DNA of 64,000 nt, from NCBI GenBank assembly GCA_033032865.1, contig JAWHQI010000273.1:744001-808000 (forward strand). Reading direction: 5' to 3'. Source of the stretch: Dactylorhiza incarnata. Its lineage: Eukaryota; Streptophyta; Magnoliopsida; Asparagales; Orchidaceae. Position 1 is the first letter of the stretch, and each line of letters opens with the position of its first letter. The notes under the pieces were generated by a model. It did no database searches and was not told the DNA's origin. It saw only the letters and a list, made by a program, of their open reading frames with translations. Below, one piece after another: positions 33,155 through 44,612 of the stretch. A program made the position numbers and the translations under genes.

Positions 33155-33979
33155 CATACCCAATAACCACCCTTATCGTCAACCTTTCTCAAGAGAAGAC
33201 TTTAGATGGCATCAAAGTACGCTCTTCCTCACTTGATGAATGCTGTGACTTCAGGTCAAAGGACCACAAACACCATTGTCACTTGAGACCTACTTGTGAC
33301 ACGTTCATATAACAATCCACAAAGTAGTCTCACGGTGGGTCTGTCCAGTACAACTTGTTCCTAACAAGTACCCATGTGATGACTTGATATCACAATATCA
33401 TGACCTGTGAGAACCGGTCATCAGTCAATGCACATGCTAGTCTTATGGTCTCATCCTCGCCCTAATTTCTAGGATGATACCTCGACCATGGACCATTTAA
33501 GAATGAAGCTTCATTTAAACATAGGCCCTCACATTCAAGTCACGTACTTGAATTCCTATGGAAGCAAACATTCTAAGGGCATTCATTATGTTAATTAGTC
33601 TATCATATAGAAACAGTTGACATAATAACAGAACTTGCCATAAATGTAAAATGAAACATACAGTACATAACACAATTCATCAAATGAAAAACAACCGACA
33701 AAAATGCAATCCACAAGGCTCCCACTAAAGATGATCATTCAGGTATCTAATACCCATTGATCTAACATGACCATCATGCTTCCTTTGAGCAAGAGGCTTT
33801 GTTAGTGGATCCACTATGTTATCTTCAGTCGGTACCGCCGAAGTATGTGCTTTGAGCGCTGATGAGATCTAGGTTCCTTAGCTTGGGCAATTGCACCGTT
33901 GTTGTCACAGTAGAGAACTACGGGATCAACAATGCTAGGAACTACATCTAGCTCGCCGATGAATTTCCTAATCTACACA
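33155..33979 (-). pseudogene. Copia 3' noncoding region and RNase H end, duplicated copy
   Basis: Continues the host copia sequence interrupted at 3758 and matches 40082-40965. It covers the 3' noncoding region and the last part of RNase H. A deletion of about 54 bp lies at about 33831, relative to the copy at 40764-40818. The segment is interrupted at 33979 by the CACTA element and resumes at 38489. Confidence 0.85.
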
Positions 33980-34300
33980 CACTACAACATTTTTGGCCTT
34001 TAGCAACACTTGAAAACTGTTGCCTAAAACTGCAAAGTGTTGCCAAAACATTGAAAACTGTTGCCATAGGGGTGTCCTCTATACGCGTGTTGTCAAAGTT
34101 CTAAGACAACATTTTTCATACATTTAGGCAACACTATATAAAAACTGTTGCTTAAACCCCTAGAATATGCAACAGTTCTTCGGTGGACCTATTGCAACAT
34201 TTTTGAAGTGTTGACTCGTAGTGTTACAATTAAAAACTGTTACCAAAAGATACAAAGGCAACACTTCAAAAATGTTGCCAAAAAATTGCGACATTTTTTT
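33980..34300. repeat. CACTA left TIR and subterminal repeats
   Basis: TIR at 33980-34009, then repeated AAAACTGTTGCC and AAGTGTTGCC motifs, the usual transposase-binding subterminal array of CACTA elements. Confidence 0.85.
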
Positions 34301-35027
34301 AAAAAAATCAGCCAATGCCGCGACTTTTTAAAAAAAATACGGTGAGATGTTATAAATTATAACGATAATCGTCAAAATCACAAAGACTTAAAAAGAAAAT
34401 TTTCATGATACCACAATTTAACCGGTAATATCGTCGAATTTATTCGATTCTCTTGGACAAAATAAAATGGAAATGGGAGATCGAGATAAGAGTCTCCCTT
34501 GAATTGTGGCAAAAATTACAACCCCCGATGATATATTACATTATAACAGTTGCATAATGTTCAACCCAAAAGTATAATGGGATTTGCATAAATGGCATCA
34601 ACATCATCACCACTAAGAAATTCTAGCTGGGAATATATATGGCAGCCTAACTCCTTGACGGTTGGTCGCTTATTGTTGCCTAACTCATTGCCGGTGGACG
34701 AGTTAGTTTGAGAACACTGACCACTCCAAGCAACCAACTTGTTGTGTCATCGCCACCAGCAACCTACACAAATTAACAGTTTCCATTCCAATTAAGTTGA
34801 TAAGGGCAGAACATGACTCCAGCATTGTTTCTGTAGACAAGCTAGAAAAGTGATGTAACACCAAAAATGACAATAAACCACACCAAAACATCAAATTGAA
34901 ACACAACATAAAAGCGAACCAATGAGGGATTAAACAATGAAGCTTAAATTTTTTGAAATGAAGTAAATAATGGTGAAACCATATATCTTTTCACCATATA
35001 GCTTACATCAAGATGTTTAGTGGTAGA

Positions 35028-35240
35028 ACCAACCATGATGAAATTATCAGCGAATGCTCTAACAGACTCGAGAGAACTCAGGTCTAGCTTCGTAGCATCA
35101 ACATTCCTGTCCGGAATGCTCTCAAGGAAGAGCTTCTTTGCGTCTCCGACAGCCTCCATGTTTCGAGCAGCAATGACAACATTAGCTCCCCGAAGCGCAA
35201 ACACCCTTGCCGTCTCCATGCCGATCCCACTCGCTCCTCC
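35028..35240 (-). pseudogene. Captured exon of a TIC32-like short-chain dehydrogenase
   Basis: The - strand codes GGASGIGMETARVFALRGAN, the NADP-binding glycine motif of short-chain dehydrogenases, then VVIAARNMEA, then KLDLSSLESVRAFADNF. This pattern fits the plant TIC32/retinol-dehydrogenase-like family, which acts at the inner chloroplast envelope or as an NADP-linked reductase. An AG acceptor precedes the exon. The catalytic YxxxK region is absent, so only one exon of a host gene was captured. Confidence 0.8.
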
Positions 35241-35460
35241 TAGATTAAGAACGAAAAGGATAAGATGAAAGTAACACGAATATAAATTGCATAAAATGGA
35301 TTTAACACCTCTAGTAGAAGTGAACATGAATAGAAGAATTCAATTCATAATTCCAGTAAAATGGGAGAAAAACTAATCATACCAACCTCAAAGCGAGCAT
35401 GAATAGCAATATATAATGTTAAAAACATAGAAATAAATAATGTTAAAGAGAGCATGAATA

Positions 35461-35488
35461 GATATATATATATATATATATATATAAG
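35461..35488. repeat. AT microsatellite
   Basis: About 13 AT dinucleotides inside the CACTA element. Confidence 0.9.
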
Positions 35489-35589
35489 ATGTTTAGTCCA
35501 GAGAAAGTGTAATAAGATACCATTGGAAACTCCTCCATCTCAGTTATCTCAAACTGGAAGAATGTCAAACAAGTTACAATTTTAAGACA

Positions 35590-36062
35590 AGTTACAATTT
35601 TAAGCCTGTCAATTGCCTGCATAGAAAGACAAGTTATAATTTTAATAGTAAAATAAACAAGAGTGCCTTGGCCATAACTATTTTGACAGTACTTTACCAC
35701 TACAAATTGGGGAAAAAATCATATAATAAACTTTATTTGTATTTAGAGAGAAAGGTGGGGGAAGGGAGGCTCTGTTATACGTACTGAAATCAGTCCAGCT
35801 GAGCCATAAAGAGCAATTAGCGAAACAATTGCAAGTGAAGTCACAACATATTTATCATCAAGTCTGTTCCACTGCTCACCAAGAGATTACAAGTTAAAGC
35901 CATTCGTCCCTAGTTTATGCAATCAATGAAACACGAATATAAATATAAAACAGATCGCTTCCTGTAAGGTTGTAACAAATTCAGGAAATTCTGTGGCACC
36001 TTCAGCTGATGTTTCTCCTGTAGCCATAACAACAACATTTGGTGCAGTTTTACAGCCTGGGT
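35590..36062 (-). pseudogene. Captured exons of a CURT1-like thylakoid protein gene
   Basis: Three - strand pieces in order: 35961-36062 codes NVVVMATGETSAEGATEF; 35785-35878 codes EQWNRLDDKYVVTSLAIVSL and ends GSAGLIS before a GTACGT donor; about 35590-35616 begins AIDRLK after an ATGCAG acceptor, then decays. The order, the phase-0 junction IS|AIDR and the motifs match plant CURT1 (CURVATURE THYLAKOID 1), a small membrane protein that bends grana margins. The C-terminal membrane part is lost. Introns are kept, so capture was from genomic DNA. Confidence 0.72.
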
Positions 36063-36819
36063 TAGTATGAAAATGAAATTTTACGTGAAGGTGTGAGTAG
36101 TATCAGAATGAGAAAATATAGATTCACTTTTCAAGAGGGAATTGAGTTGCTCTACACATAAGTGAGGTAACAAATAAATACTAGATTGAAACTAAATAGA
36201 ACATTGCAATAGATACCATGTGACAAATAAATTACTAGATTGATATAATAGAAAACTCACCTATTGCAAAGAAAAGTAGATATGGAAACAAAAATCGAAG
36301 CAAACTCTTTCATAATTCATCTTTTGCATTGAAAACTAGCAAGAATATTGAATTTCAGAAGAAAAAAATTTGGTACCAAATAATACATTGCAGTATGCCT
36401 TGGGAAGAATGTTGAATCAGGAAAAATAGCTCATAGGTTCCATGTGCAAGAGCCCTGAAATCTGTTTCTGCATGATTTATTGTCACATAAGACTTTCTTG
36501 CTTTTCCATATCATAATGCTGCTCCATATCGAAGTGCAATATCTATTAGTAGATTGGTTATCATTAATAGATCTAACCCAATCAACACCAATGAATGACT
36601 ATGCTCATGTCTTCACCCTTTCCAAAAAACAGTCCCTTACAAGTAGGAGATTTCAGATATCTTAAGAATATATATAATGCACCAGAAAATGATAATTACG
36701 TGGATCATGCATCTATCGACTCATTAAATTGACCACCAAAAGTCTATGCTTGCTCTACAAAAGCCTTAAAAATTGAAAAAATATATCTTGGAGAAACACA
36801 GTACCAGATAGGGTAAAGT

Positions 36820-37683
36820 TCAGGCTTCGGCAGGATGCCGCCAAGAGAGGAAAGGATTTCAAAATCACATTGAATGTGTAGTTAGAAAGCTCGGAACTGA
36901 TTCCAATAGTTACTAATAGGAATTTGTGATGTGAACTTATTATACAAAACAGTAATTAATATGAGCAGAGTTGATAATCATGACCACCACAATCTAAAAC
37001 CCAATTATTTATGATCAGTTCCATGAACAATACATTAATATGAGCAAGGGTGAAAAAAACAATCCACAACTTTGGGCTCTCTTCATCCACAGCTATAGTG
37101 GCTGCCAACGCTGCAGCCTTCTCAGATTTATGAAGGAAACGATTATACTGATGGAAGAGGAGAGCAGCATGCCAAAATATGAATTAGGATAGGGTATCTT
37201 TGGCATTGAAACAAAAAAACATCTTTTAATCACAACACGAAATGACTTTCCAAAGTAAAATTTGCTTGTCCCAGCAGTATAAAATATTTTCTTTCCACGA
37301 CATTTTGTGGAAGCGAGCGTAAAAAGATCGGCGGCAAATTATAATCAAAGCTAGATAGATGATAGCCCATGGGATGTCAAACTCCCATGTTAAGTATGCG
37401 AGTTTTTTTTAGCAGCACACTAAAACCATTCAAAATAATTAAGAATCATAAAAAGGATAAAGGCTCAACAAAAAAAAACCTTAACGTTACGGAGAAATAT
37501 CCTGAAAAACTGTGATGGAAAATTCTACGGAGAAATGAGTGTCGGAATAATTAAGCTGGCAATCCATGTTTCGAATCGAAATGTTTCAAGGAGATTATGA
37601 AGGAAAGAAGACTACTTACTGCTGGCGTATTTCAACTTTCTTTTTCTGCCAGAGCCTATCCAGAGCACTATAAGCATTTCCCT
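36820..37683 (-). pseudogene. Unrecognised captured exon-like pieces
   Basis: Short open pieces with splice-like borders on the - strand: about 36820-36880 (FEILSSLGGILPKPELYP), about 37070-37160 (LFHQYNRFLHKSEKAAALAA and AVDEESPK) and about 37617-37683 (GNAYSALDRLWQKKKVEIRQ). They look like exons of one further host gene, which I cannot name. Confidence 0.4.
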
Positions 37684-37739
37684 GCAGAAACAACGAAATT
37701 AAATATAGAGAAAGTTACAAAGTATAGGCGTGAATCGAC

Positions 37740-38150
37740 ACCTGATGGCGTAGTCATGAAGGCGTGAAGCTTTGAGACCGGGGCTCTCTTCTCTCTCACG
37801 ACGATGTTAGATCGGGCTCTCTCTCTCTCTCTCAAGACGATGTTAGGGCACCGCGTCTCTCTCTCTCTCTCTCTCATGACGATGTTAGGGCACCGCGGCT
37901 CTCTCGCGCGCGACGATGTTAGGGCACATCGTCTCTCTCTTGCGCGACGAATTAGGGCTCCAAGAGATTTCTGGCGGCCGCGAGAAAGAGCATAGAGGAA
38001 ATAGCGGGGGAAGAATCGGCATGGTCGAGACGCGGGCGGAGGAGAAGGGGATCGCTGCACCGGAGGAAATGGCGAGGAAGTCGCCCGCACGGGAGGAAGA
38101 GGAAGGGGACCGGGAAAGGCTCATCGAGGGTTTGTGAGTTAGAAATATCA
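37740..38150. other. GC-rich, CT-repeat segment in the CACTA element
   Basis: CT microsatellite runs and four repeats of GACGATGTTAGGGCACCGCG-type sequence (37800-37935), followed by a GC-rich stretch open on both strands. It resembles a captured promoter or 5' UTR with first exon. No product was recognised. Confidence 0.35.
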
Positions 38151-38219
38151 TTTTTATAAATTTAAATGTTTAAGTAATAATTTGGTTGTGCGAATAGTAA
38201 TTTTGGTTAAGTTGAAAAG

Positions 38220-38488
38220 AGTTAGGCAACACTTTTAACGTGCTGCAAATTATTTTTTAAAGAGGCAACATAACATAATTGTTGCATAAAGTGAACCGTC
38301 ATATGCAACATTTCAAAAATGTTCCCTATAAGAGATTAGAGAACAGTTTTTGAACGTTGCACAGAAATTGTTGCTTAAAGATGCTAACTTATTGCAACGC
38401 TTATAAATTGTTCTCTATTCAAGGTTTAGACAACAGTTTTAGAAATGTTGCAAAGAAAGTGTTGCTAAAGACTAAAAATGTTGTAGTG
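38220..38488. repeat. CACTA right subterminal repeats and TIR
   Basis: Inverted counterparts of the left-end motifs (AACAGTTTTTGAACGTTGC and others), ending in the TIR GTTGCTAAAGACTAAAAATG + TTGTAGTG. Confidence 0.85.
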
Positions 38489-38852
38489 ACAGCCTCCTTT
38501 GCCGCATTTGCGGCAGCAATATACTCGGCTTCTGTCGTAGAATCGGCAACTGTCTCCTGCTTGGAACTCTTCCAGCTTATAGCTCCTCCATTAAGGCAAA
38601 ATACAAAACCTGATTGGGACTTTGAATCATCCTTATCAGTTTGGAAGCTAGCATCTGTGTAACCACTTACAACGAGCTCTTCCTCTCCACCATACACTAA
38701 GAACGTATCCTTAGTCCTTCTCAAGTACTTTAGGATATTCTTGACAGCTATCCAGTGACCGTCACCAGGATCAGACTGATACCTGCTCGTCATGCTCAAA
38801 GCATAAGAGACATCGGGTCGAGTACACAACATTGCATACAAGATTGATCCAA
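38489..38852 (-). pseudogene. Copia RNase H fragment, duplicated copy
   Basis: The - strand codes the copia RNase H block: ALSMTSRYQSDPGDGHWIA, KYLRRTKDTFLVYGG, TDASFQTDKDDSKSQSG and ADSTTEAEYIAAANAAKEA. It matches 40966-41310, but its tryptophan codon is intact where the other copy has a stop (41223). It is fused to the partial middle LTR at about 38852. Confidence 0.9.
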
Positions 38853-39694
38853 AGGAACGATTCCCTTCAATCTCCAGAAGCAACGAATAGATCCCAAAGG
38901 AATGATTCCTCTTGATCTACCGGTCGGCGAGAGATTTCACGCACGGGTAAGGGCACGCCGTCGAAAATCGCAAGTCGCTAATCGTCGTCCGCTTCTGTTC
39001 TTCGCTCGGGTTTCCTCCAAAAGGAAGATCTGTCGAACTCCTACTAAACCCTAAAAGGTTCAGCATTTTATACCCCAAGAAAAGAAAGACCACGACGTTG
39101 GCTATCCGCAAACCAGATTAAAACAGAAGCTACATGTTTTTGTCGAAAACAGAATTCGTCAATACCTATTCGACAGATTCGTCGAAACAATTTCGACGAA
39201 TTCGTCGAGTCAGTATCGACGACCCTAGTCAGCCCGCGAGACGGTCTCAGCGGCTCGACCAGCCTTTCCGTCGAATTAATATTCGATGAATTCGTCGATA
39301 CAATATCGATGGATTCTTCGACAACCTTTTTGACGAATTCGTCGAAACAATTTCGACAAAATCTCCAAGGCTCAATTCGACAAGTTCCTGTCAACGCATG
39401 TAATCGAGACAATCTCGACGACATTGTTTACGAGTTGATATTCACAATATTATCTCGAAAACTTCAAGACATGCTCCATACAATATTCACAATATCTAGG
39501 AGTAGTCTTCCCGTACTAACTGTATTCCATATAGCCAAAGGTTTGGTTCTCCACCCATATCCAATATGAGTAAGACCAACACAAACCAATCTCCAACTTC
39601 TCCAATACTCTTATGTGCGACCCTATAGGCTCATATCACGTTGGCAGTAAGACTAATTGCTGATTCCTTCCGGATCACCAAAGAAACTCCAACA
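38853..39694 (-). repeat. Copia middle LTR, partial
   Basis: 842 bp matching the outer LTRs from their position about 475 to the end (CCAACA at 39691-39694); the first third (U5 side in element sense) is missing. It includes the TATA box (near 39065-39073) and the palindrome cluster (39150-39365). There is no target duplication of its own. Confidence 0.9.
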
Positions 39695-40655
39695 GTCTCC
39701 CACTTGATCTAGAAGGTATCAACAGAAGTCTCACAAACAATGAGCGGCACCTAGTAATGCATCATTGCTACCCAAGCAATAAGAGTTCATAACTCAATAA
39801 GCCTGTCTTGACCAATGAATCAGTGTTGTCATGTCCCTTTGTCCATTACATCCAGATAGAACTAGAGGCATGGGCCGTGTCACCCTCATGATCATTCAAT
39901 CCGTGTTTCCTGATCTAGAATAGACTGTCTAAAATTGGTGAGCTCAATATCATATATTGACTCAACCAAGCATGACCATGCATTTCTCAGTCTCATTCCA
40001 CCAAGGGGCCCATGGATGTAACTCCTGTCATAAAGGAGGACAAATCCCATTTCTGCTCACACACAAACATCTAAATGATTCGTAACATACCCAATAACCA
40101 CCCTTATCGTCAACCTTTCTCAAGAGAAGACTTTAGATGGCATCAAAGTACGCTCTTTCTCACTTGATGAATGCTGTGACTTCAGGTCAAAGGACCACAA
40201 ACACCATTGTCACTGGAGACCTACTTGTGACACGTTCATATAATAATCCACAAATTAGTCTCACGGTGGGTCTGTCTAGTACAACTTGTTTTTAACAAGT
40301 ACCCGTGTGATGACTTGATATCACAATATCATGACCTATGAGAACCGGTCATCAGTCAACGCACATGCTAGTCTTATGGTCTCATCCTCGCCCTAATTTC
40401 TAGGATGATACCTCGACCATGGACCATTTAAGAATGAAGCTTCATTTAAACATAGGACCTCACATTCAAGTCACGTACTTGAATTCCTATGGAAGCAAAC
40501 ATTCTAAGGGCATTCATTATGTTAATTAGTCTATCATATAGAAACAGTTGACATAATAACAGAACTTGCCATAAATGTAAAATGAAGCATACAGTACATA
40601 ACACAATTCATCAAATGAAAAACAACCGACAAACATGCAATCCACAAGGCTCCCA
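39695..40655 (-). other. Copia polypurine tract and 3' noncoding region
   Basis: Begins at the LTR with GTCTCCCACTTG (rc purine tract CAAGTGGGAGAC), a typical copia polypurine tract. About 950 bp without coding follow up to the pol end. Duplicated at 3368-3758 plus 33155-33720. Confidence 0.75.
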
Positions 40656-41222
40656 CTAAAGATGATCATTCAGGTATCTAATACCCATTGATCTAACATG
40701 ACCATCATGCTTCCTTTGAGAAAGAGGCTTTGTTAGTGGATCCGCTATGTTATCTTCAGTCGGTACTCTGCAAATGCTCACTTCTCCTCGATCGACAATC
40801 TCTCGAATAAGATGGAACCGCCAAAGTATGTGCTAGGAGCGCTGATGAGATCTAGGTTTCTTAGCTTGGGCAATTGCACCGTTGTTGTCATAGTAGAGAA
40901 CTACGAGATCAACAATGCTAGGAACTACATCTAGCTCGCCGATGAATTTCCTAATCTACACAACCTCCTTTGCCGCATTTGTGGCAGCAATATACTCAGC
41001 TTCTGTCGTAGAATCGGCAACTGTCTCCTGCTTGGAACTCTTCCAGCTTACAACTCCTCCATTAAGGCAAAATACAAAATCTGATTGGGACTTTGAATCG
41101 TCCTTATCAGTTTGGAAGTTAGCATCTGTGTAACCACTTACAACGAGCTCTTCCTCTCCACCATACACCAAGAACGTATCCTTAGTCCTTCTCAAGTACT
41201 TTAGGATATTTTTGACAGCTAT
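40656..41222 (-). pseudogene. Copia RNase H
   Basis: C-terminal domain of the copia polyprotein. KYLRRTKDTFLVYGG, TDANFQTDKD and ADSTTEAEYIA are visible, then DNNGAIAQAKKPRSHQRS, RFHLIREIVDRGEV and NIADPLTKPL. Stops at 41223, at about 40962 (GTGTAG, Trp expected) and at about 40833 break it. The end YLNDHL is near 40655. Confidence 0.85.
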
Positions 41223-42365
41223 CTAGTGACTGTCACCAGGATCAGACTGATACCTGCTCATCATGCTCAAAGCATAAGAGACATCGGGTCGAGTACACAA
41301 CATTGCATACATGATTGATCCAATTACCGAGGCATATGGAATCATCTTCATGTGGTCCTTATCTTCAAAAGATTTAGGACACTGGTCCTTATAGAGACTC
41401 ACACCATGTGACATGGGTAAGAATCCTTTCTTGGACTCAAGCATGTTGAACCGTTTCAACACCTTGTCAATGTATGTACTCTGGGTCAAACCCAGCAACT
41501 TCTTCGATCTATCTCTATAGATCTTAATACCAAGTATGTAAGTCACTTCACCCAAGTATTTCATAGAAAAGCAGTTCCCTAGGTTGTTCTTAACAACTTG
41601 CAGGGTCTGAATGTCATTCCCGATCAGCAGTATGTCATCCACATACAGTATCAAGAAAATGACAATGCTCCCACTCATCCTTTTGTAAACACAAGGCTCA
41701 TCTTCATTCTTGATGAAACCAAACTCTTTGATCTTCTCATCAAAACGCAGATTCCAACTTCGAGAAGCTTGTTTCAATCCATAAATGGATCGATTCAACT
41801 TGCATATTTTAGTGGCTTCACTTGGAGATACAAAACCCTCGGGTTGTGTCATATACACTTCCTCAAGGAGGTTTCCATTAAGGAAAGCCGTTTTGACATC
41901 CATTTGCCAGATCTCGTAGTCATAATACGCAGCAATAGCAAGTAGAATTCTGATAGACTTGACCATAGCTATAGGGGGAAAGGTTTCATCATAGTCAAAA
42001 CCATGAATTTGCCTGAAACCTTTAGCCACCAGCCGGCCATTGAATGTCTGTACATTCCCATCCATGTCGGTCTTCTTCTTGAAGACCCACTTGCACCCTA
42101 TGGGTCGTACCCCTTCAGGTGGTTCCACCAAGGTCCAAACTTGGTTTATATACATGGAGTCCATTTCAGATTTCATGGCCTCAAGCCACCTCTTGGAGTC
42201 TGGTCCATTCATAGCCTCTTGGTAGGTCATTGGTTCATCATCATGATTCATAAGCAACACATTACCTATTTGAGTCATGAGAAATCCATATCTCTCAGGC
42301 TCAACTCTAGGTCTACCAGATCTACGTAGGACTTGTGTTTCTTGAGCAGGTTCTCCAGCTACAAC
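41223..42365 (-). pseudogene. Copia reverse transcriptase
   Basis: The - strand codes EPMTYQEAMNGPDSKRWLEA, WVFKKKTDMDGNVQTFNGRL, then DVKTAFLNGNLLEEVYM, SIYGLKQASRSWN and the catalytic YVDDILLIGND, ending GDSH stop at 41223 where the duplicated copy keeps Trp. RT of the Ty1/copia group. The domain itself is open from 42278; the linker from 42365 also reads through. Confidence 0.92.
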
Positions 42366-42980
42366 AGATTATAGTCCTTGCTCAGGTTCCAATTCGCGTT
42401 CATTCATTGTTTGTGGTTTTTGAACTTCTTCAAGTTCTACCTTCGTATTTTCTCCAGATAGAAACTCTTTCTCTAGAAAAACACCACTTCTAGCGACAAA
42501 CACTTTGCCCTCAGAACGATGGTAGAAGTAATACCCTTTAGTTTCCTTAGGATATCCCACAAGATAACACTTATCTGATTTGGGTTCCAGCTTGTCAGAC
42601 ACTTGATGTCGTACGTATGCCTCACAGCCCCAAATCTTAATGAAAGACATACTAGGACGCTTCCCAGTCCATATCTCATATGGTGTCTTTTGAACCGTTT
42701 TCGCCGGAACTCGATTTAGTGTAAAAGCAGCAGTCTCTAGAGCAAAACCCCAAAAAGAAACGGGCAGATCTGCATGACTCATCATCGACAGCACCATGTC
42801 TAACAGGGTACGATTCCTCCTCTCAGAAACACCATTATGTTGCTGTGTTCTGGGTGGGGTGAGCTATGATACAATACCACACTCTTTCAGATGATCACGG
42901 AACTCCTGACTCAAATATTCGCCACCTCGATCAGATCAGAGTGCTTTTATTCTTTTTCCCAGTTGGTTCTCTACTTCATT
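42366..42980 (-). pseudogene. Copia integrase, C-terminal part
   Basis: Same frame as the upstream integrase but broken by stops at 42979-42981, about 42940, about 42869 and at 42368. Visible blocks are DRGGEYLSQEFRDHLK, PPRTQQHNGVSERRN (catalytic Glu) and GFALETAAFTLNRVP, ending in CYLVGYPKETKGY and KVFVARSGVF. Confidence 0.88.
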
Positions 42981-44612
42981 CTAAAACTCTTTGAACTTTT
43001 CAAAGGTCTCGGATTTGTTCTTCATAAGAAACACGTATCCGTGTCTACTGAAATCATCAGTAAACGTAACGAAGTAGTGGAGCCCACCTCTAGCCATAGA
43101 ACTCATGGGTCCGCACACATCACTATGTATGACACCCAAGAGATCATCTGCCCTCTCAGTATGACCAGTGAAAGGGGCTTTAGTCATTTTGCCTAATAAG
43201 CAAGACTCGCATCTCTCAAATGATTCATAATCAAATGAGTCCAGTAGTCCATCTCTATGGAGCTTGGATATGCTTTTCTCGTTTATATGGCCCAAACGAC
43301 AATGCCAAAGGTATGTAGGATTCGAGTCATTTGTTCTTAGTCTTTTATTATTTTCTACATTATAGATCGGATGGTCTAAGTTCAAAACATATAAACCATT
43401 AAACAATTGGGCTACACCATAACAAACATCATTCATAAAAATCGAACAACAATTGTTCTTAATTATAAACAAAAAACCCTTCATGTCAAGACACGAAATG
43501 GATATAATGTTTCTAGTTATGGCTGGAATATAATAACAATTATCTAGTTCTATTACAAGCCCAGTGGGCAAAGAAAGACAGTAGACACCAACGACGACGG
43601 CAGCAACTCTTGCTCCATTCTCGACGCGCAGGTCTACCTTCCCTTTACCCAACATTCTTCTCCTTCTCAGTTCCTGCACATTTGTACAAATGTGAGAACC
43701 ACATCCGGTATCCAATACCCAAGATGAAGGAACAGAAAGGTTTATCTCTATAACGTAGATACCTGAAGCGGAGGTCATACCTCCCTTCTTCTTCTGCAGA
43801 TCCTCAATATAGAGGGGACAGTTCCTCCTCCAATGCCCTGCCTTACCGCAGTGGTGGCACTTTCCTTCCTTCGTCAGACCTTTCCTTTTCAGTGCAGAAG
43901 ACTTGGGGTCAAGATGAGACTTAGATCCAATCTTCGTCTTCTTAGATCCCCTGGTCTTGCCCTTGCCCTTATGCACCATCAGTATGGGGCTGGCAGGCTT
44001 GACCTTCTTCATGTTGTTCTCGGCAGTTCTTAACATGCCAAGGAGCTCGGGCAGTGTCTTTTCTATTTCATTCATGTTATAGTTCAAGATGAACTGCTCA
44101 TAACTGCCCGGCAACGATTGCAGGATCAGATCTGTGGCAAACTCTTGACCCAAGGGAAAACCAAGTTTTTCAAGGTTCTCTATATACCCAATCATCTTGT
44201 GTACGTGAGTCCCTACTGAGTCTCGAGCTCCCATTTTGCACTGAAATAATGCCTTGGATATGTCAAACCTCTCTTGCCGGGCTTGCCCCTCGAACATTTT
44301 CTTGAGGTGCCCGATTATCTCATAACCACACATGCTCTCGTGTTGCTTCTGAAGCTCAGAGGACATGGTAGCAAGCATGAGGCATTCCATATCCAAGGTA
44401 TCATCCTGATACTTCTTGTAAGCATCTCTGTCTGCTCGCGGAGCATTTCCGGTCGGCTCTGTGGGGGCTTCCCCTTCCAAGACATAGAGCTTGCGCTCTT
44501 GCCTGAGAACAATTCTCAGGTTCCTATACCAGTCGAGGAAGTTCGCCCCATTGAGCTTGTCCTTCTCAAGGATGGCTCTCAGGGACAACGTGGAGTGAGA
44601 TGTATTTGCCAT
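42981..44612 (-). pseudogene. Copia gag, protease and integrase N-terminal part
   Basis: Probable start ATG at 44612 (MANTSHSTLSL); the open frame continues upstream to 44660. The gag core LNGANFLDWYRNLRIVL is followed by the CCHC knuckle CHHCGKAGHWRRNC, the protease WVLDTGCGSHIC, and the integrase HHCC region WHCRLGHINEKSISKLHRDG with CESCLLGKM. The first catalytic Asp is in GVIHSDVCGPM and a second block is YFVTFTDDFSRHGYVFL. The frame ends at a stop at 42981 that most likely arose from CAG. Gag and protease look intact. Confidence 0.92.

Larger units (their letters stand above)
33980..38488. mobile_element. CACTA-type DNA transposon with captured gene fragments
   Basis: Terminal inverted repeats of about 30 bp (CACTACAACATTTTTGGCC and rc of its partner, with 2 mismatches) are flanked by the 3-bp duplication ACA (33977-33979, 38489-38491), which defines the CACTA (En/Spm) superfamily. 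Subterminal blocks about 300 bp deep carry repeated AACTGTTGCC/GTGTTGCC motifs in both orientations (33995-34300, 38220-38480). No transposase was seen. The interior holds captured exon fragments, so this is a non-autonomous, gene-capturing copy. Confidence 0.92.

Noticed and set aside
37740..38150. A host gene start on either strand in the GC-rich CACTA segment
   Set aside because: Both strands are open, the sequence is low-complexity CT and GACGATG repeats, and no protein family is recognisable. Kept only as an unexplained segment.
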